From NCBI GenBank assembly GCA_947629685.1, contig CANREP010000012.1:1-55770 (forward strand): DNA of 55,770 nt. Reading direction: 5' to 3'. The position numbers and the translations under genes were made by a program. The notes beneath the pieces are model-generated. The model saw only the letters and a program-made list of their open reading frames with translations. It searched no databases and had not been told where the DNA came from. The stretch comes from an uncultured Phascolarctobacterium sp. GTDB lineage: Bacteria; Bacillota; Negativicutes; Acidaminococcales; Acidaminococcaceae. Below, in pieces: positions 35,460-43,322 of the stretch (its first letter is position 1; every line of letters starts with the position of its first letter).

Positions 35460-36830
35460 TTATGCTTCTTCGCCGCCGATAACAGCAAGTATTTCTGCTG
35501 TTTTTTCAGCCAGCAGCTTTTTGTCGCCCTTGGTTTCCACATTCAGACGCATTACCGGCTCCGTATTGGACGTCCTTACATTAAAGCGCCAGTTCTCATA
35601 ATCTACGCTGAGCCCGTCCATATGATCCTGCCGCCCGTCAGCATATCTGCGTCCCAATTCTGCCAAAATTTCCGGCGCGTTGTCTACCTTTCTGTTAATC
35701 TCGCCGCTGCAGGGGAAAAGTTCCATTCTTTCTTTCACCAGCTCCGAAAGCTTTTTGCCGCTGCGGCACATCAGCTCTGTTACCAAAAGCCAGGGAATCA
35801 TCCCGCTGTCGCAATAAGAAAAATCGCGGAAATAATGGTGGGCAGACATCTCTCCGCCGTACAGTACGCCATTAGCGCGCATACATTCCTTCATAAAGGC
35901 ATGGCCGCTCTTACAGCGTACCGGTATGCCGCCGTCACGCTGCAAAATAGCTTCCGTATTCCAGGTCAGCCGCGGATCGTACATAATCTTGGCCCCCGGC
36001 TCTTTTTTGAGGAAGGATTCGGCCAACAGGCCTACGATATAGTAACCCTCGATGAATTCAGCGTTTTCATCGAACAAAAAGCACCTGTCAAAATCTCCGT
36101 CCCAGGCAATGCCGAGGTCGGCTTTTTCTCTGCGTACCACTGCCGCCGTCGCTTCACGGTTAGGCAGCAGCAGCGGATTGGGGACCCCGTTGGGAAAATT
36201 ACCGTCAGGCGTTTCGTTAATAGTAATAAACTCAAAAGGCAGCTGCTTGGCCAATTCCCGCAAAACAGGACCAGCGCCGCCGTTACCGGGATTAGCAACG
36301 ATTTTCAGCGGTTTCAGCCCCTCTTTGTCCACATAAGTCAATAAGTGCTCGATATAAGCAGGCATAATATCGACTTTTTCCACTGTCCCCATGTTTTTTC
36401 CAGCTACCAAACAGTGCGCAAAATTAGCTGCCGCAGCCATGGAGCCTATTTCCTTGAGGCCGGTATCGCCGGATACGGGGCGCGCGCCCTTACGCACCAG
36501 CTTCATCCCGTTATATTCCTTAGGATTATGGCTGGCTGTTACCATGATGCCGCCGTCAGCATCAAGATGGGCCGTGGCAAAATAAATCATCTCCGTACCG
36601 CACTGCCCGATATCAAGTACTTTAGTACCGCCATGACGCAGGCCTTCGGTCAAAGCGTCTACCAGACTGCGTCCGCTGAGCCGGATATCATGTCCTACTA
36701 CTACTGTTTCTGCCGCAAACATGGCAGAAAAAATACGGCCCACCCTGTAAGCCAGTTCTTCATTGACTTCATCTGGATATACGCCGCGCACATCATAGGC
36801 CTTAAAAGCTTTATTTGTTATCTCCATCAT
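35460..36830 (-). CDS. Phosphomannomutase/phosphoglucomutase
   Basis: 456 residues; start at the ATG 36830 with SD AGGGAG 7 bases upstream rather than the upstream ATG at 36848. Alpha-D-phosphohexomutase domains in order: 'KAYDVRGVYPDEVNEE', catalytic phosphoserine loop 'GGIMVTASHNPKEYNGMK', metal loop 'GIAWDGDFDRCFLFDE', sugar loop 'GGEMSAHHYFRD' and phosphate loop 'RTSNTEPVMRLNVE'. AlgC/ManB-like; mutases of this group accept both mannose and glucose phosphates. First gene of the operon, so it likely feeds glucose-1-phosphate to GalU. Confidence 0.93.
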   Translation of the reverse strand: MMEITNKAFKAYDVRGVYPDEVNEELAYRVGRIFSAMFAAETVVVGHDIRLSGRSLVDALTEGLRHGGTKVLDIGQCGTEMIYFATAHLDADGGIMVTASHNPKEYNGMKLVRKGARPVSGDTGLKEIGSMAAAANFAHCLVAGKNMGTVEKVDIMPAYIEHLLTYVDKEGLKPLKIVANPGNGGAGPVLRELAKQLPFEFITINETPDGNFPNGVPNPLLLPNREATAAVVRREKADLGIAWDGDFDRCFLFDENAEFIEGYYIVGLLAESFLKKEPGAKIMYDPRLTWNTEAILQRDGGIPVRCKSGHAFMKECMRANGVLYGGEMSAHHYFRDFSYCDSGMIPWLLVTELMCRSGKKLSELVKERMELFPCSGEINRKVDNAPEILAELGRRYADGRQDHMDGLSVDYENWRFNVRTSNTEPVMRLNVETKGDKKLLAEKTAEILAVIGGEEA

Positions 36831-36865
36831 TTCAACGCTCCCTTGCATACTGAAATAAGCTGCCG

Positions 36866-36880
36866 ATTAAACTGTTTAAT
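36866..36880. promoter_or_regulatory. 15-bp palindrome upstream of the mutase operon
   Basis: ATTAAAC-T-GTTTAAT, perfect around a central base, about 40 bp upstream of the mutase start codon. Possible operator; the local promoter boxes are not clear. Confidence 0.25.
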
Positions 36881-36903
36881 AAATTATTATTCGCGCAGAA
36901 ACA

Positions 36904-36938
36904 GAAAAATCCTGCCTGCGCAAACGCACCGGCAGGAT
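36904..36938 (-). terminator. Terminator of the ptuAB operon
   Basis: ATCCTGCC / GGCAGGAT with inner TGCG/CGCA, followed leftward by TTTTTCTGTTT. It lies a few bases after the ptuB stop codon. Confidence 0.9.
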
Positions 36939-36942
36939 CATA

Positions 36943-37722
36943 TCAAACTTTATAATCTACTGTGGCCAACGCTCTTTCCGCAGCTTCTCCCAAATACCAG
37001 CGGACTACGGTAAAAAATGGTACCGTCCTGCCCACAGCATCCGGCAGCAGCAGCGTCTCCGCCAAAAGCTGCAGCACTTCGTCCAGCTCGCCGCCATTTT
37101 CTATATGCTGGGAAATCTCGTCTTCCAGCGACTGGATGACTACTTTACGCATCCGCATCAGCCGCGGCGCGTTGAGATTAAGCTCCTTGATAGTGTTACG
37201 CGCCTTTTTACGCAAATCTTCCGGGCAGCTTTCTTCATCCACATACATCCTGCCGGTATGCTCGGCATAGCGGAATAATCTGTGCCGGGCCGGTATCCGG
37301 CTTGGGTTAAGAATGCGCTTGGTAATTTCCTTACCGCCTTTAGGCACGTCACAACTGCGGTCTTTCTTGTAATTGGAAAAACGCCACTGAGGATTGGGAA
37401 CATCCGGCTGACTGCCGCCATGACAGACGCCCAGCAGATTTTTCCAATCTAAGTGGTAATTATGCCTTTCTTCATTCGTCCCTGCTTTAGGATAAAAATG
37501 TTCGACGCGGAAATCGTCCACTTCATTTTCATTTTCAGCAAACTTGATACCTATTTCGCAGTAAGCACACAAACCGTGCTGGTCTTCTAAAATTGCCCGC
37601 TTCACTTCCCGGTAACCTTTTCGGCAACGGCGGCGGAAATGCTCCCATATTTCGTCCGGGTACTGCTGGCGATACGCTTTCAGCAGCTCCGGCTCCTCCA
37701 ACCGTTTATAAATGCGCTTCAT
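36943..37722 (-). CDS. ptuB: PtuB-like HNH endonuclease (Septu anti-phage system)
   Basis: 259 residues of the TIGR02646/PtuB group of HNH proteins. Zinc and catalytic positions: CAYC (Cys52, Cys55), the Glu-His pair in 'FRVEHFYPKAG' (74-75), the invariant 'HNYHLDWKNLLGVCHGG' (Cys100-His101), then 'RFSNYKKDRSCDVPKGGK' and 'ILNPSR'. In Septu, and in the effector arm of retron Ec78-type systems, PtuB is the nuclease paired with the ATPase PtuA and is thought to cleave nucleic acid after phage sensing. It overlaps ptuA by 4 bp (ATGA), so the two are coupled. No reverse transcriptase or retron ncRNA is nearby. Confidence 0.87.
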   Translation of the reverse strand: MKRIYKRLEEPELLKAYRQQYPDEIWEHFRRRCRKGYREVKRAILEDQHGLCAYCEIGIKFAENENEVDDFRVEHFYPKAGTNEERHNYHLDWKNLLGVCHGGSQPDVPNPQWRFSNYKKDRSCDVPKGGKEITKRILNPSRIPARHRLFRYAEHTGRMYVDEESCPEDLRKKARNTIKELNLNAPRLMRMRKVVIQSLEDEISQHIENGGELDEVLQLLAETLLLPDAVGRTVPFFTVVRWYLGEAAERALATVDYKV

Positions 37723-39068
37723 CGTCTGTTTCTCCTGAATTGCCGCATCCTGATGTCCATATCGGCGCGTATCAGGGCAGGCTCATGTCCTCTGGCCCAG
37801 TCGTCAAGCCGTTTACGCAGCCTTACGGCCTCCTCGCAGTCCCACTGATCATGGCTGACAAGATCGAGATATCTTTTCAGGTCTTTGACGATGGGCAGCG
37901 CCTGCGGACGTGTATCCACATTCTGGATATCTTTAAGCAGCTGATAACTTTCCGCACCCAAGGAGAACTCCGGCTGATATACGCCTTCAAAATGCTTGTT
38001 CCATTTCAATATACGGATACATTCTGCCGGCACGGTACTCAGTACCTGCGGGCTGTGCGTCGTCACGATGAACTGCACCTTGGGAAAGGCTTTCTGCAGA
38101 TCATATAAAACTGTCTGCTGCCAGGAAGGATGCAGATGCATATCTACTTCGTCAATGAGGACGACGCCGGGCGTATCTACTACTGCACGGCAGCCCAGGT
38201 CAGGATTGAGCCTTACCATACGGTAAGCCAGGTCAGCAGCCATACTGATGATGCTGCGCGCGCCGTCGCTTAATGCTTCCAGCGTCAGCTCGCCTAAATC
38301 AGGGTGACAGATGACGAACTCCTGCAAAGCAAAGCTGTAGTCAATATTATTCCAGCCCATGCCCTGTAAGCAGGTAGTCACCGCCTGGCGCACTGCTCTG
38401 AGCACCATTTCGTAAGGATTTTCCTTCTGCTCGCCTGTTTCCTTGATATAACGGGCAAATTCCGCCGCGCTGAGCACCGCATATTTGAACCAGTGCCCAA
38501 AAGTATTATAAGAAGACGACGGCTCCAGGCATTCCTCATAACCCACGTATCTTTCTAATTCGATGATCTTACTTTTGCCGAATAACCTGCTGTCATTCCA
38601 CATTCTGGAGGTACCGTAATAGGCCAGTACCGGCAAAACTACCTTTTCATCCTCACTGCTGTTGACCATATTCCACAGCTTCCGCCCATAATCTGACAAC
38701 TGCTTGGCATGGATAGAAGTAGTACGCCCGCGGCTGGAATTCAGTTCCCGCCGCCAGCTGATATCTTCTCCTTCTGCTACCTCGCCTGTCACTTGTATCT
38801 CTACGGGATATTTGCTCTTCATGCGCAGTACCCGCAGCGCCTCCTGACAGCCGGCATCCTTGATCTTGCGGACATCTTTTTCCGTCATATTGCGTCCTCG
38901 GATACTGAACGCATTAAGGTAAGGAGCCATGGAGATAGCCAGCGAGTCTAAGATGGCCGTTTTGCCTTTGCCGTTTTCACCTACGATGACAGTCATATTT
39001 TTATGGAAATCTATTTCTAAATCATCATAACACCGGAAATTTTGTAAATGCAATTTACTGACACGCAT
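37719..39068 (-). CDS. ptuA: PtuA-like AAA/ABC-class ATPase (Septu anti-phage system)
   Basis: 449 residues, SMC/RecF-like ATPase. N-terminal 'LHLQNFRCYDDLEIDF', Walker A GENGKGKT (30-37), signature-like 'LSDGARSII' (266-274), Walker B 'VVLIDEVDMHLHPSWQQ' (catalytic Glu 307) and switch 'VTTHSPQVLSTV' (His338). This is the AAA_21/OLD-like arrangement of PtuA, without a TOPRIM nuclease domain, so catalysis on DNA would come from PtuB. SD GGAGG upstream of the ATG; the -10 TATAAT is at 39101-39106. No mobile-element genes flank the pair; it sits between a sugar mutase operon and a DUF401 gene. Confidence 0.87.
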   Translation of the reverse strand: MRVSKLHLQNFRCYDDLEIDFHKNMTVIVGENGKGKTAILDSLAISMAPYLNAFSIRGRNMTEKDVRKIKDAGCQEALRVLRMKSKYPVEIQVTGEVAEGEDISWRRELNSSRGRTTSIHAKQLSDYGRKLWNMVNSSEDEKVVLPVLAYYGTSRMWNDSRLFGKSKIIELERYVGYEECLEPSSSYNTFGHWFKYAVLSAAEFARYIKETGEQKENPYEMVLRAVRQAVTTCLQGMGWNNIDYSFALQEFVICHPDLGELTLEALSDGARSIISMAADLAYRMVRLNPDLGCRAVVDTPGVVLIDEVDMHLHPSWQQTVLYDLQKAFPKVQFIVTTHSPQVLSTVPAECIRILKWNKHFEGVYQPEFSLGAESYQLLKDIQNVDTRPQALPIVKDLKRYLDLVSHDQWDCEEAVRLRKRLDDWARGHEPALIRADMDIRMRQFRRNRR

Positions 39069-39100
39069 ATAATTCCCTCCGTTTATGTTTATATATTTAC

Positions 39101-39129
39101 ATTATACCTCTAAAAAGAGTTCCGTAGAA
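39101..39129 (-). promoter_or_regulatory. Candidate promoter of ptuAB
   Basis: Leftward -10 TATAAT (39101-39106), weak -35 TTCTAC (39124-39129) at 17 bp. The spacer contains an inverted repeat CTCT-AAAA-AGAG (39108-39119), a possible repressor site. A second TATAAT (39171-39176) faces right toward the DUF401 gene. Confidence 0.45.
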
Positions 39130-39227
39130 ACTATTTACCGGCAAAAATTTTCTTTTCCAGCCAAATAGTGTATAATAAAAAAACATTTTGAAAATTTTTT
39201 GTAATTATTTTAAAGGAGTCCTGCGTT

Positions 39228-40445
39228 ATGAATATCTTCCTGCTGCTGATTATCAGCATGTCCATCATCCTCATACTGCTGCGCCGCCACATCCCCATCG
39301 GTCCGTGTATGCTGGCAGGCGGCCTTTTCATCTGGCTGATGAAAAGCGCCCAGCTGTCATTTTTAGGACTGGCTATGGTAGAAACTGTGACTATGAGCCG
39401 TACCTATGATATTATTTTCGCGCTGTATTTCGTTATGTGCCTGGAAATCGAGCTGCGTACCAGCGGCGCTCTGTCCGGCATGGTCAAAGCCTTGCAGCGC
39501 ATTTTCTCGAGCGCGAAATTCACTCTGGCTATTATGCCCGCCTTTCTCGGCCTGCTGCCCTCCTTGGGCGGGGCACGTTTTTCCGCGCCTATCGTAGATG
39601 AGGCCAGCCATGATTTTTCCCTTACCCAGGAGCACAAGGCCGCCATCAACTTCTGGTTCCGCCACATTTTTGAATACTCCAGCCCTATCATTCCCGGTAT
39701 GATTATGGCCTGCAGCATCGCCGGCGTCGCTTTCAGTGATTTTCTCATCCATCTCAGCTGGCTGACGCTGCTTTCCTTTGCCGCAGGCTGGCTCGTACTA
39801 ATCAGTCCTATCAAAAATACAGCGGCAAAACTTTCCCAGCCGGAAGCAGCAGAATACCGTAAGAATCTTTTCGATATGTATCTTTCTCTGTCGCCGGTCA
39901 TTCTGACCTTCCTCTTGGTTGTTTTTCTGGATCTTAACGCTTCACTGGCTATGGGACTGGTAACAGTCGGCATGTTCTTTGTCCTGCAGCACACCCAGCG
40001 TTTCGTCAACGGCAGAGAAGTAGTCTTCGGCGCCTGCGACTGGAAGATGTTCCTCAATGTTCTCTGCATCCTTTACTTTATCCAGATTCTTACCGTTACC
40101 AATGTACTGGATGAAATCGTTATCGCTTTTCAGTCCTCGCCGCTGCCGGTACCCGTAATTATCGCGGCTGTTTCTTTTATTATCGGCGTACTGACAGGTA
40201 TGTCCCAGGGCCACGTAGCCATCGTTATGCCCATCGTAGCAGCTATGGGCACCGGCGATCTGAATCTGGCCGGCGTAGCTATGGCTTTCGGCGTAGCCGG
40301 ACAAATGCTTACTCCTACCCATATGTGCCTTGTCGTTACCCTGGATTATTTTAAAGCAAATTTTTTCAAAACTTTGCAGCCCATTTTATTGATTGAAGTC
40401 ATCGTGCTGACCGTCTTCAGTATCTATACCTATTTTACCTGGTAA
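39228..40445 (+). CDS. DUF401 family integral membrane protein
   Basis: 405 residues, around ten hydrophobic segments. Matches the DUF401/TIGR00529 pattern: 'AIMPAFLGLLPSLGGARFSAPIVDEAS' and 'FWFRHIFEYSSPIIPG' in the middle, and 'GVLTGMSQGHVAIVMPIVA' late. The overall shape is that of a carboxylate or ion transporter-like permease (IT superfamily), but no substrate is known to me. SD AAAGGAG upstream of the ATG. Divergent from ptuA. Confidence 0.85.
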   Translation: MNIFLLLIISMSIILILLRRHIPIGPCMLAGGLFIWLMKSAQLSFLGLAMVETVTMSRTYDIIFALYFVMCLEIELRTSGALSGMVKALQRIFSSAKFTLAIMPAFLGLLPSLGGARFSAPIVDEASHDFSLTQEHKAAINFWFRHIFEYSSPIIPGMIMACSIAGVAFSDFLIHLSWLTLLSFAAGWLVLISPIKNTAAKLSQPEAAEYRKNLFDMYLSLSPVILTFLLVVFLDLNASLAMGLVTVGMFFVLQHTQRFVNGREVVFGACDWKMFLNVLCILYFIQILTVTNVLDEIVIAFQSSPLPVPVIIAAVSFIIGVLTGMSQGHVAIVMPIVAAMGTGDLNLAGVAMAFGVAGQMLTPTHMCLVVTLDYFKANFFKTLQPILLIEVIVLTVFSIYTYFTW

Positions 40446-40447
40446 AC

Positions 40448-40496
40448 AAAAAACAAGCCCTGCATCGGTAACAGCCGGTACAGGGCTTGTTTTTTA
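40448..40496. terminator. Bidirectional terminator, DUF401 / ybjQ
   Basis: AAACAAGCCCTG / CAGGGCTTGTTT with an 18-base apical region, T-runs on both strands; it overlaps the last bases of the ybjQ-like gene. Confidence 0.88.
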
Positions 40497-40814
40497 TCTT
40501 ACTACTACGGCAGTACCAGATACGCTGACCATCAGCATTCCGTTTTCCTTGCCCAGGACTTCATAATCAACGTCCACGCCGATAACGGCGTTAGCACCCA
40601 TCCTGGCAGCACGTCTGCACATCTCTTCCAACGCCTTTTCTCTTGCTTCCTGCAACTCATTTTCATAAGTGCCGCTGCGTCCGCCTAAAATATCAGTAAT
40701 GCCGGAAAACATATCTTTGATAAAGTTAACGCCCGATACTACCTCCCCAAAAACGATTCCCTTATATTCTGCAATCTCTTTGCCCACTACAACAGGCGTA
40801 GTTGTAACTAACAT
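40494..40814 (-). CDS. YbjQ/UPF0145 family protein
   Basis: 106 residues, 'heavy-metal-binding domain' fold. Conserved '[25 protein letters not shown]', '[31 protein letters not shown]' and 'VSGTAVVV'. The family forms pentameric rings; the metal-binding role is inferred from structure only and the function is unknown. SD AGGAGGTG is 6 bases upstream. Monocistronic. Confidence 0.9.
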   Translation of the reverse strand: MLVTTTPVVVGKEIAEYKGIVFGEVVSGVNFIKDMFSGITDILGGRSGTYENELQEAREKALEEMCRRAARMGANAVIGVDVDYEVLGKENGMLMVSVSGTAVVVR

Positions 40815-40941
40815 TATGGCACCTCCTGCAATCTGTTTACTGTACTATTTCGCTCTCTGCCAGCAACTTCCTGCCGCTCGCAGAATTTATCCTCAGGACG
40901 GTCGTTTTATCCCGCAGATAATTTTCAACGATGGAGAAAAT

Positions 40942-40969
40942 AAAAAAACTCAAGATAAAAATCTTGAGT
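40942..40969 (-). terminator. Terminator after the tRNA-Leu pair
   Basis: ACTCAAGAT / ATCTTGAGT with a 4-base loop, followed leftward by seven T's. Confidence 0.88.
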
Positions 40970-40980
40970 CATAAATTCGT

Positions 40981-41066
40981 TGGTGCGGTCGGTGGGATTT
41001 GAACCCACACGGGGTCTCCCCCACTACCCCCTCAAAGTAGCGTGTCTGCCGTTCCACCACGACCGC
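40981..41066 (-). tRNA. tRNA-Leu (GAG anticodon)
   Basis: 86 bases, class II, CCA encoded. Acceptor GCGGTCG / CGACCGC, anticodon loop TTGAGGG (anticodon GAG, codons CUU/CUC), long variable arm, T-arm GTGGGTTCAAATCCCAC. Second gene of a two-tRNA unit. Confidence 0.94.
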
Positions 41067-41085
41067 ATTTGGAGATAAAAAAAAA

Positions 41086-41171
41086 TGGTGCGGTAGAGAG
41101 GATTTGAACCTCCACGGGGTTGCCCCCACTAGCTCCTGAGGCTAGCGCGTCTGCCGTTCCGCCACTACCGC
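41086..41171 (-). tRNA. tRNA-Leu (CAG anticodon)
   Basis: 86 bases, class II, CCA encoded. Acceptor GCGGTAG, anticodon loop CTCAGGA (anticodon CAG, codon CUG), T-loop GGTTCAAATCC. Nineteen bases separate it from the second tRNA-Leu; both are read from the promoter at 41205-41233. Confidence 0.95.
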
Positions 41172-41204
41172 ATTTCTTATTCAGTTGTCATCAGCAACAA
41201 TGTT

Positions 41205-41233
41205 ATAATACCATACATGTATAAAGGTGTCAA
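41205..41233 (-). promoter_or_regulatory. Promoter of the tRNA-Leu pair
   Basis: Leftward -35 TTGACA (41228-41233), 17-bp spacer, -10 TATTAT (41205-41210), about 30 bp before the first tRNA. Near-consensus, as expected for stable RNA. Confidence 0.85.
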
Positions 41234-41250
41234 CACTTTTTTTGAAAAAA

Positions 41251-41883
41251 TCATCTTTTTTCTATCCGGTCTTTATAAAGCAGATAATAACGGTCGCGGT
41301 CATGTAAAACCTTTACCACATACTCTTTGGTGTCAGGATAGGGTATCGCATCCAAATCGGTAAAATCATAATCCCAGCCATTTTCTTCCATCCAGGCCTT
41401 AGTCTGGCCACGCCCGGCATTATAGGCAATCATAATCAAAGCCAGATTGCGCCGGAATTCATGTTCCAGTTCGCCTACATACCAGCAGCCCATGCGGATA
41501 TTTTTCCTTGTCTGATAAAGATCCGTATCCTGATAATCCTCTAATCCCATCTGCTCGGCAATCCAGCGCCCCGTTTCAGGCATAATCTGCATCAGTCCCA
41601 CAGCTCCCGCTGCCGAGACAGCTTTGGGATTAAAACCGCTTTCATTCTTAATGATGGCCGCAATCAGAAAAGGGTCAATCTTATTTTTATTGCTGTATTC
41701 CAAAATATCCTGTTGATACGGCAACATATAAACAAAACGCATTTGGACGGCGTCGCTGTTCCACAGCCGCCAGCCGCCGTAACCCGTAAACAGCAGCGCC
41801 AGACAGGCAAGGATATAGATATATTTTTTGATTGCAGCGTCTTTGCTCCTGCCTTTTCTTTTTCTACCTGCCAAAATCTTCAC
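41251..41883 (-). CDS. Membrane-anchored lytic transglycosylase (Slt-type catalytic domain)
   Basis: 210 residues. Basic N-terminus, one membrane helix (YIYILACLALLFTGYGGWRLW), then an SLT domain: catalytic Glu in 'AAIIKNESGFNPKAVSAAGAVGLMQIMPETGRW', and 'YDFTDLDAIPYPDTKEYVVKVL' late. Cleaves the glycan strands of peptidoglycan, probably in the periplasm. The start is weak: GTG at 41883, overlapping coaE by 20 bp, or TTG at 41874 with SD AGGTG. Last gene of the polA-mutM-coaE operon, a neighbourhood seen in other Firmicutes. Confidence 0.9.
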   Translation of the reverse strand: MKILAGRKRKGRSKDAAIKKYIYILACLALLFTGYGGWRLWNSDAVQMRFVYMLPYQQDILEYSNKNKIDPFLIAAIIKNESGFNPKAVSAAGAVGLMQIMPETGRWIAEQMGLEDYQDTDLYQTRKNIRMGCWYVGELEHEFRRNLALIMIAYNAGRGQTKAWMEENGWDYDFTDLDAIPYPDTKEYVVKVLHDRDRYYLLYKDRIEKR

Positions 41884-42472
41884 CTAAAATTTTCTTCACT
41901 TCTTGGCGTACTGCCGCCAGCGTGTCCTGGAGCTCGCCGCTGTTGTCAAAAACTACTCCGGCATACGCTTTCTTATCTTCCAGGGGCATCTGCGCCGCAA
42001 TCCGGCGCTTCACATCGGCTTCGGCCATACCGCTGCGCAGCATAGCCCGTCTGATCTGCTCCTGGACGCTTACTGCAACCAGCCAGACTACGTCTACTTT
42101 CTTATGCCAGCCGCATTCTATCAACAGCGGCACATCGAGAACTGCAGCAGGACAGCCCTGCTTACGGCATTCCTGCAAAAAATTCTCTGCCTGCGCCAGT
42201 ACAATCTGATGAACGATTGCTTCCAGCTGCCGCAAAGCCTGCGCATCCCGGAAGACCAGCGCCGCTACTTTTTCTCTGTCCAAATCCCCTGTTGCCGTCA
42301 GATATTCGCTGCCAAAAGTCTGACGCACCATTGCCAATCCTTCACTGCCGGCGGCTACTGCCTGCCTGCTGGCCTCGTCAGCGTCGAATACCGGCAGGCC
42401 CAGCTTACGCAGCTCAGCCGCAACAGTACTTTTCCCGGACGCGATACCGCCCGTCAAACCTATCACTATCAT
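41864..42472 (-). CDS. coaE: Dephospho-CoA kinase
   Basis: Final step of CoA synthesis. 202 residues from the ATG at 42472 (SD AGGAG, 7 bases); the longer frame reaches back into mutM without a start signal. P-loop 'VIGLTGGIASGKSTVAAEL', 'FDADEASRQAV' and 'VLDVPLLIECGW' are diagnostic. It starts 10 bp after the mutM stop codon. Confidence 0.95.
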   Translation of the reverse strand: MIVIGLTGGIASGKSTVAAELRKLGLPVFDADEASRQAVAAGSEGLAMVRQTFGSEYLTATGDLDREKVAALVFRDAQALRQLEAIVHQIVLAQAENFLQECRKQGCPAAVLDVPLLIECGWHKKVDVVWLVAVSVQEQIRRAMLRSGMAEADVKRRIAAQMPLEDKKAYAGVVFDNSGELQDTLAAVRQEVKKILGEDFGR

Positions 42473-42482
42473 AAAAAAACTC

Positions 42483-43304
42483 CTATTTCTGGCAGAATTC
42501 GCAATAAGTAGTGCCTCTGCCGCCGACCTTAGCCGTTGCCAACGGCCTGCCGCAGCTCTTACAAGGCTTGCCCCCGCGGCCGTATACCAGCAGGTATTTC
42601 TGATTTTCGCCGCTTTTGCCTTCTCCGTCTTTATAATCGCGGAAAGTTGTACCACGGTTTTTAATACCCTGCGCTATAACAGTATTCACAGCCCGGCATA
42701 AAGCATCTATCTCTTCTGCCGACAGCGAACCAGCCGCCCTCATCGGGTTGATGCCTGCCAGCGCCAAACATTCATCGGCATAAATATTACCCAATCCGGC
42801 AATCACAGTCTGATCAAGGATAAAGCTCTTTATCGCCCTGCGGCTGCCTGCTGCCAGCGGCTGCAGGTAAGCAGGCGTAAAATCGCCGCTTAACGGTTCG
42901 GGACCCAAAGTTTCGTACCCCTCGATATAGTAATCTCCGTCAGTAACCAGATACAGCGTGCCAAAGGTACGGATATCGGTAAACCACATGATAACGCCGT
43001 CACTAAGAGTAAATTTTATCTTGGCATAAGGCGGCTCTGGCTTATCGCTGCTTTGGGCGATAAGGGCGCCGGTCATGCGCAGATGCACAATCAGCCGGCT
43101 GCCGCTGTCAGTATGCAGCACCAGATACTTGCCTCTGCGCCCGACTTCCGTAATAGTCCTGCCTGTAAGCCTGCCAGCAAATTCTTCTGCCGACGGAAAT
43201 TTAATCAGTCTCGGCAGCCTTACCTCTACTGCCGTAATCTTTTTCCCTGTAATATGCGGAGCCAATGTCTTGCGGACCTGTTCCACTTCCGGCATTTCCG
43301 GCAT
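42483..43304 (-). CDS. mutM: Formamidopyrimidine-DNA glycosylase
   Basis: Base-excision repair of 8-oxoguanine. 273 residues. The N-terminus MPEMPEVEQV gives the catalytic Pro2-Glu3 after Met removal. 'HLRMTGAL' carries the wedge region, 'IYADECLALAGINPMR' the helix-two-turn-helix, and the C-terminal zinc finger has four Cys ('CKSCGRPL' and 'YCEFCQK'). It follows polA by 18 bp, consistent with a repair operon. Confidence 0.96.
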   Translation of the reverse strand: MPEMPEVEQVRKTLAPHITGKKITAVEVRLPRLIKFPSAEEFAGRLTGRTITEVGRRGKYLVLHTDSGSRLIVHLRMTGALIAQSSDKPEPPYAKIKFTLSDGVIMWFTDIRTFGTLYLVTDGDYYIEGYETLGPEPLSGDFTPAYLQPLAAGSRRAIKSFILDQTVIAGLGNIYADECLALAGINPMRAAGSLSAEEIDALCRAVNTVIAQGIKNRGTTFRDYKDGEGKSGENQKYLLVYGRGGKPCKSCGRPLATAKVGGRGTTYCEFCQK

Positions 43305-43322
43305 TTATCTCACTTCCGTTTC

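Noticed and set aside
36943-39068. Retron (Ec78-type) with PtuAB effectors
   Set aside because: No reverse transcriptase frame or msr/msd-like RNA region occurs on either side; the neighbours are a sugar mutase and a DUF401 permease.
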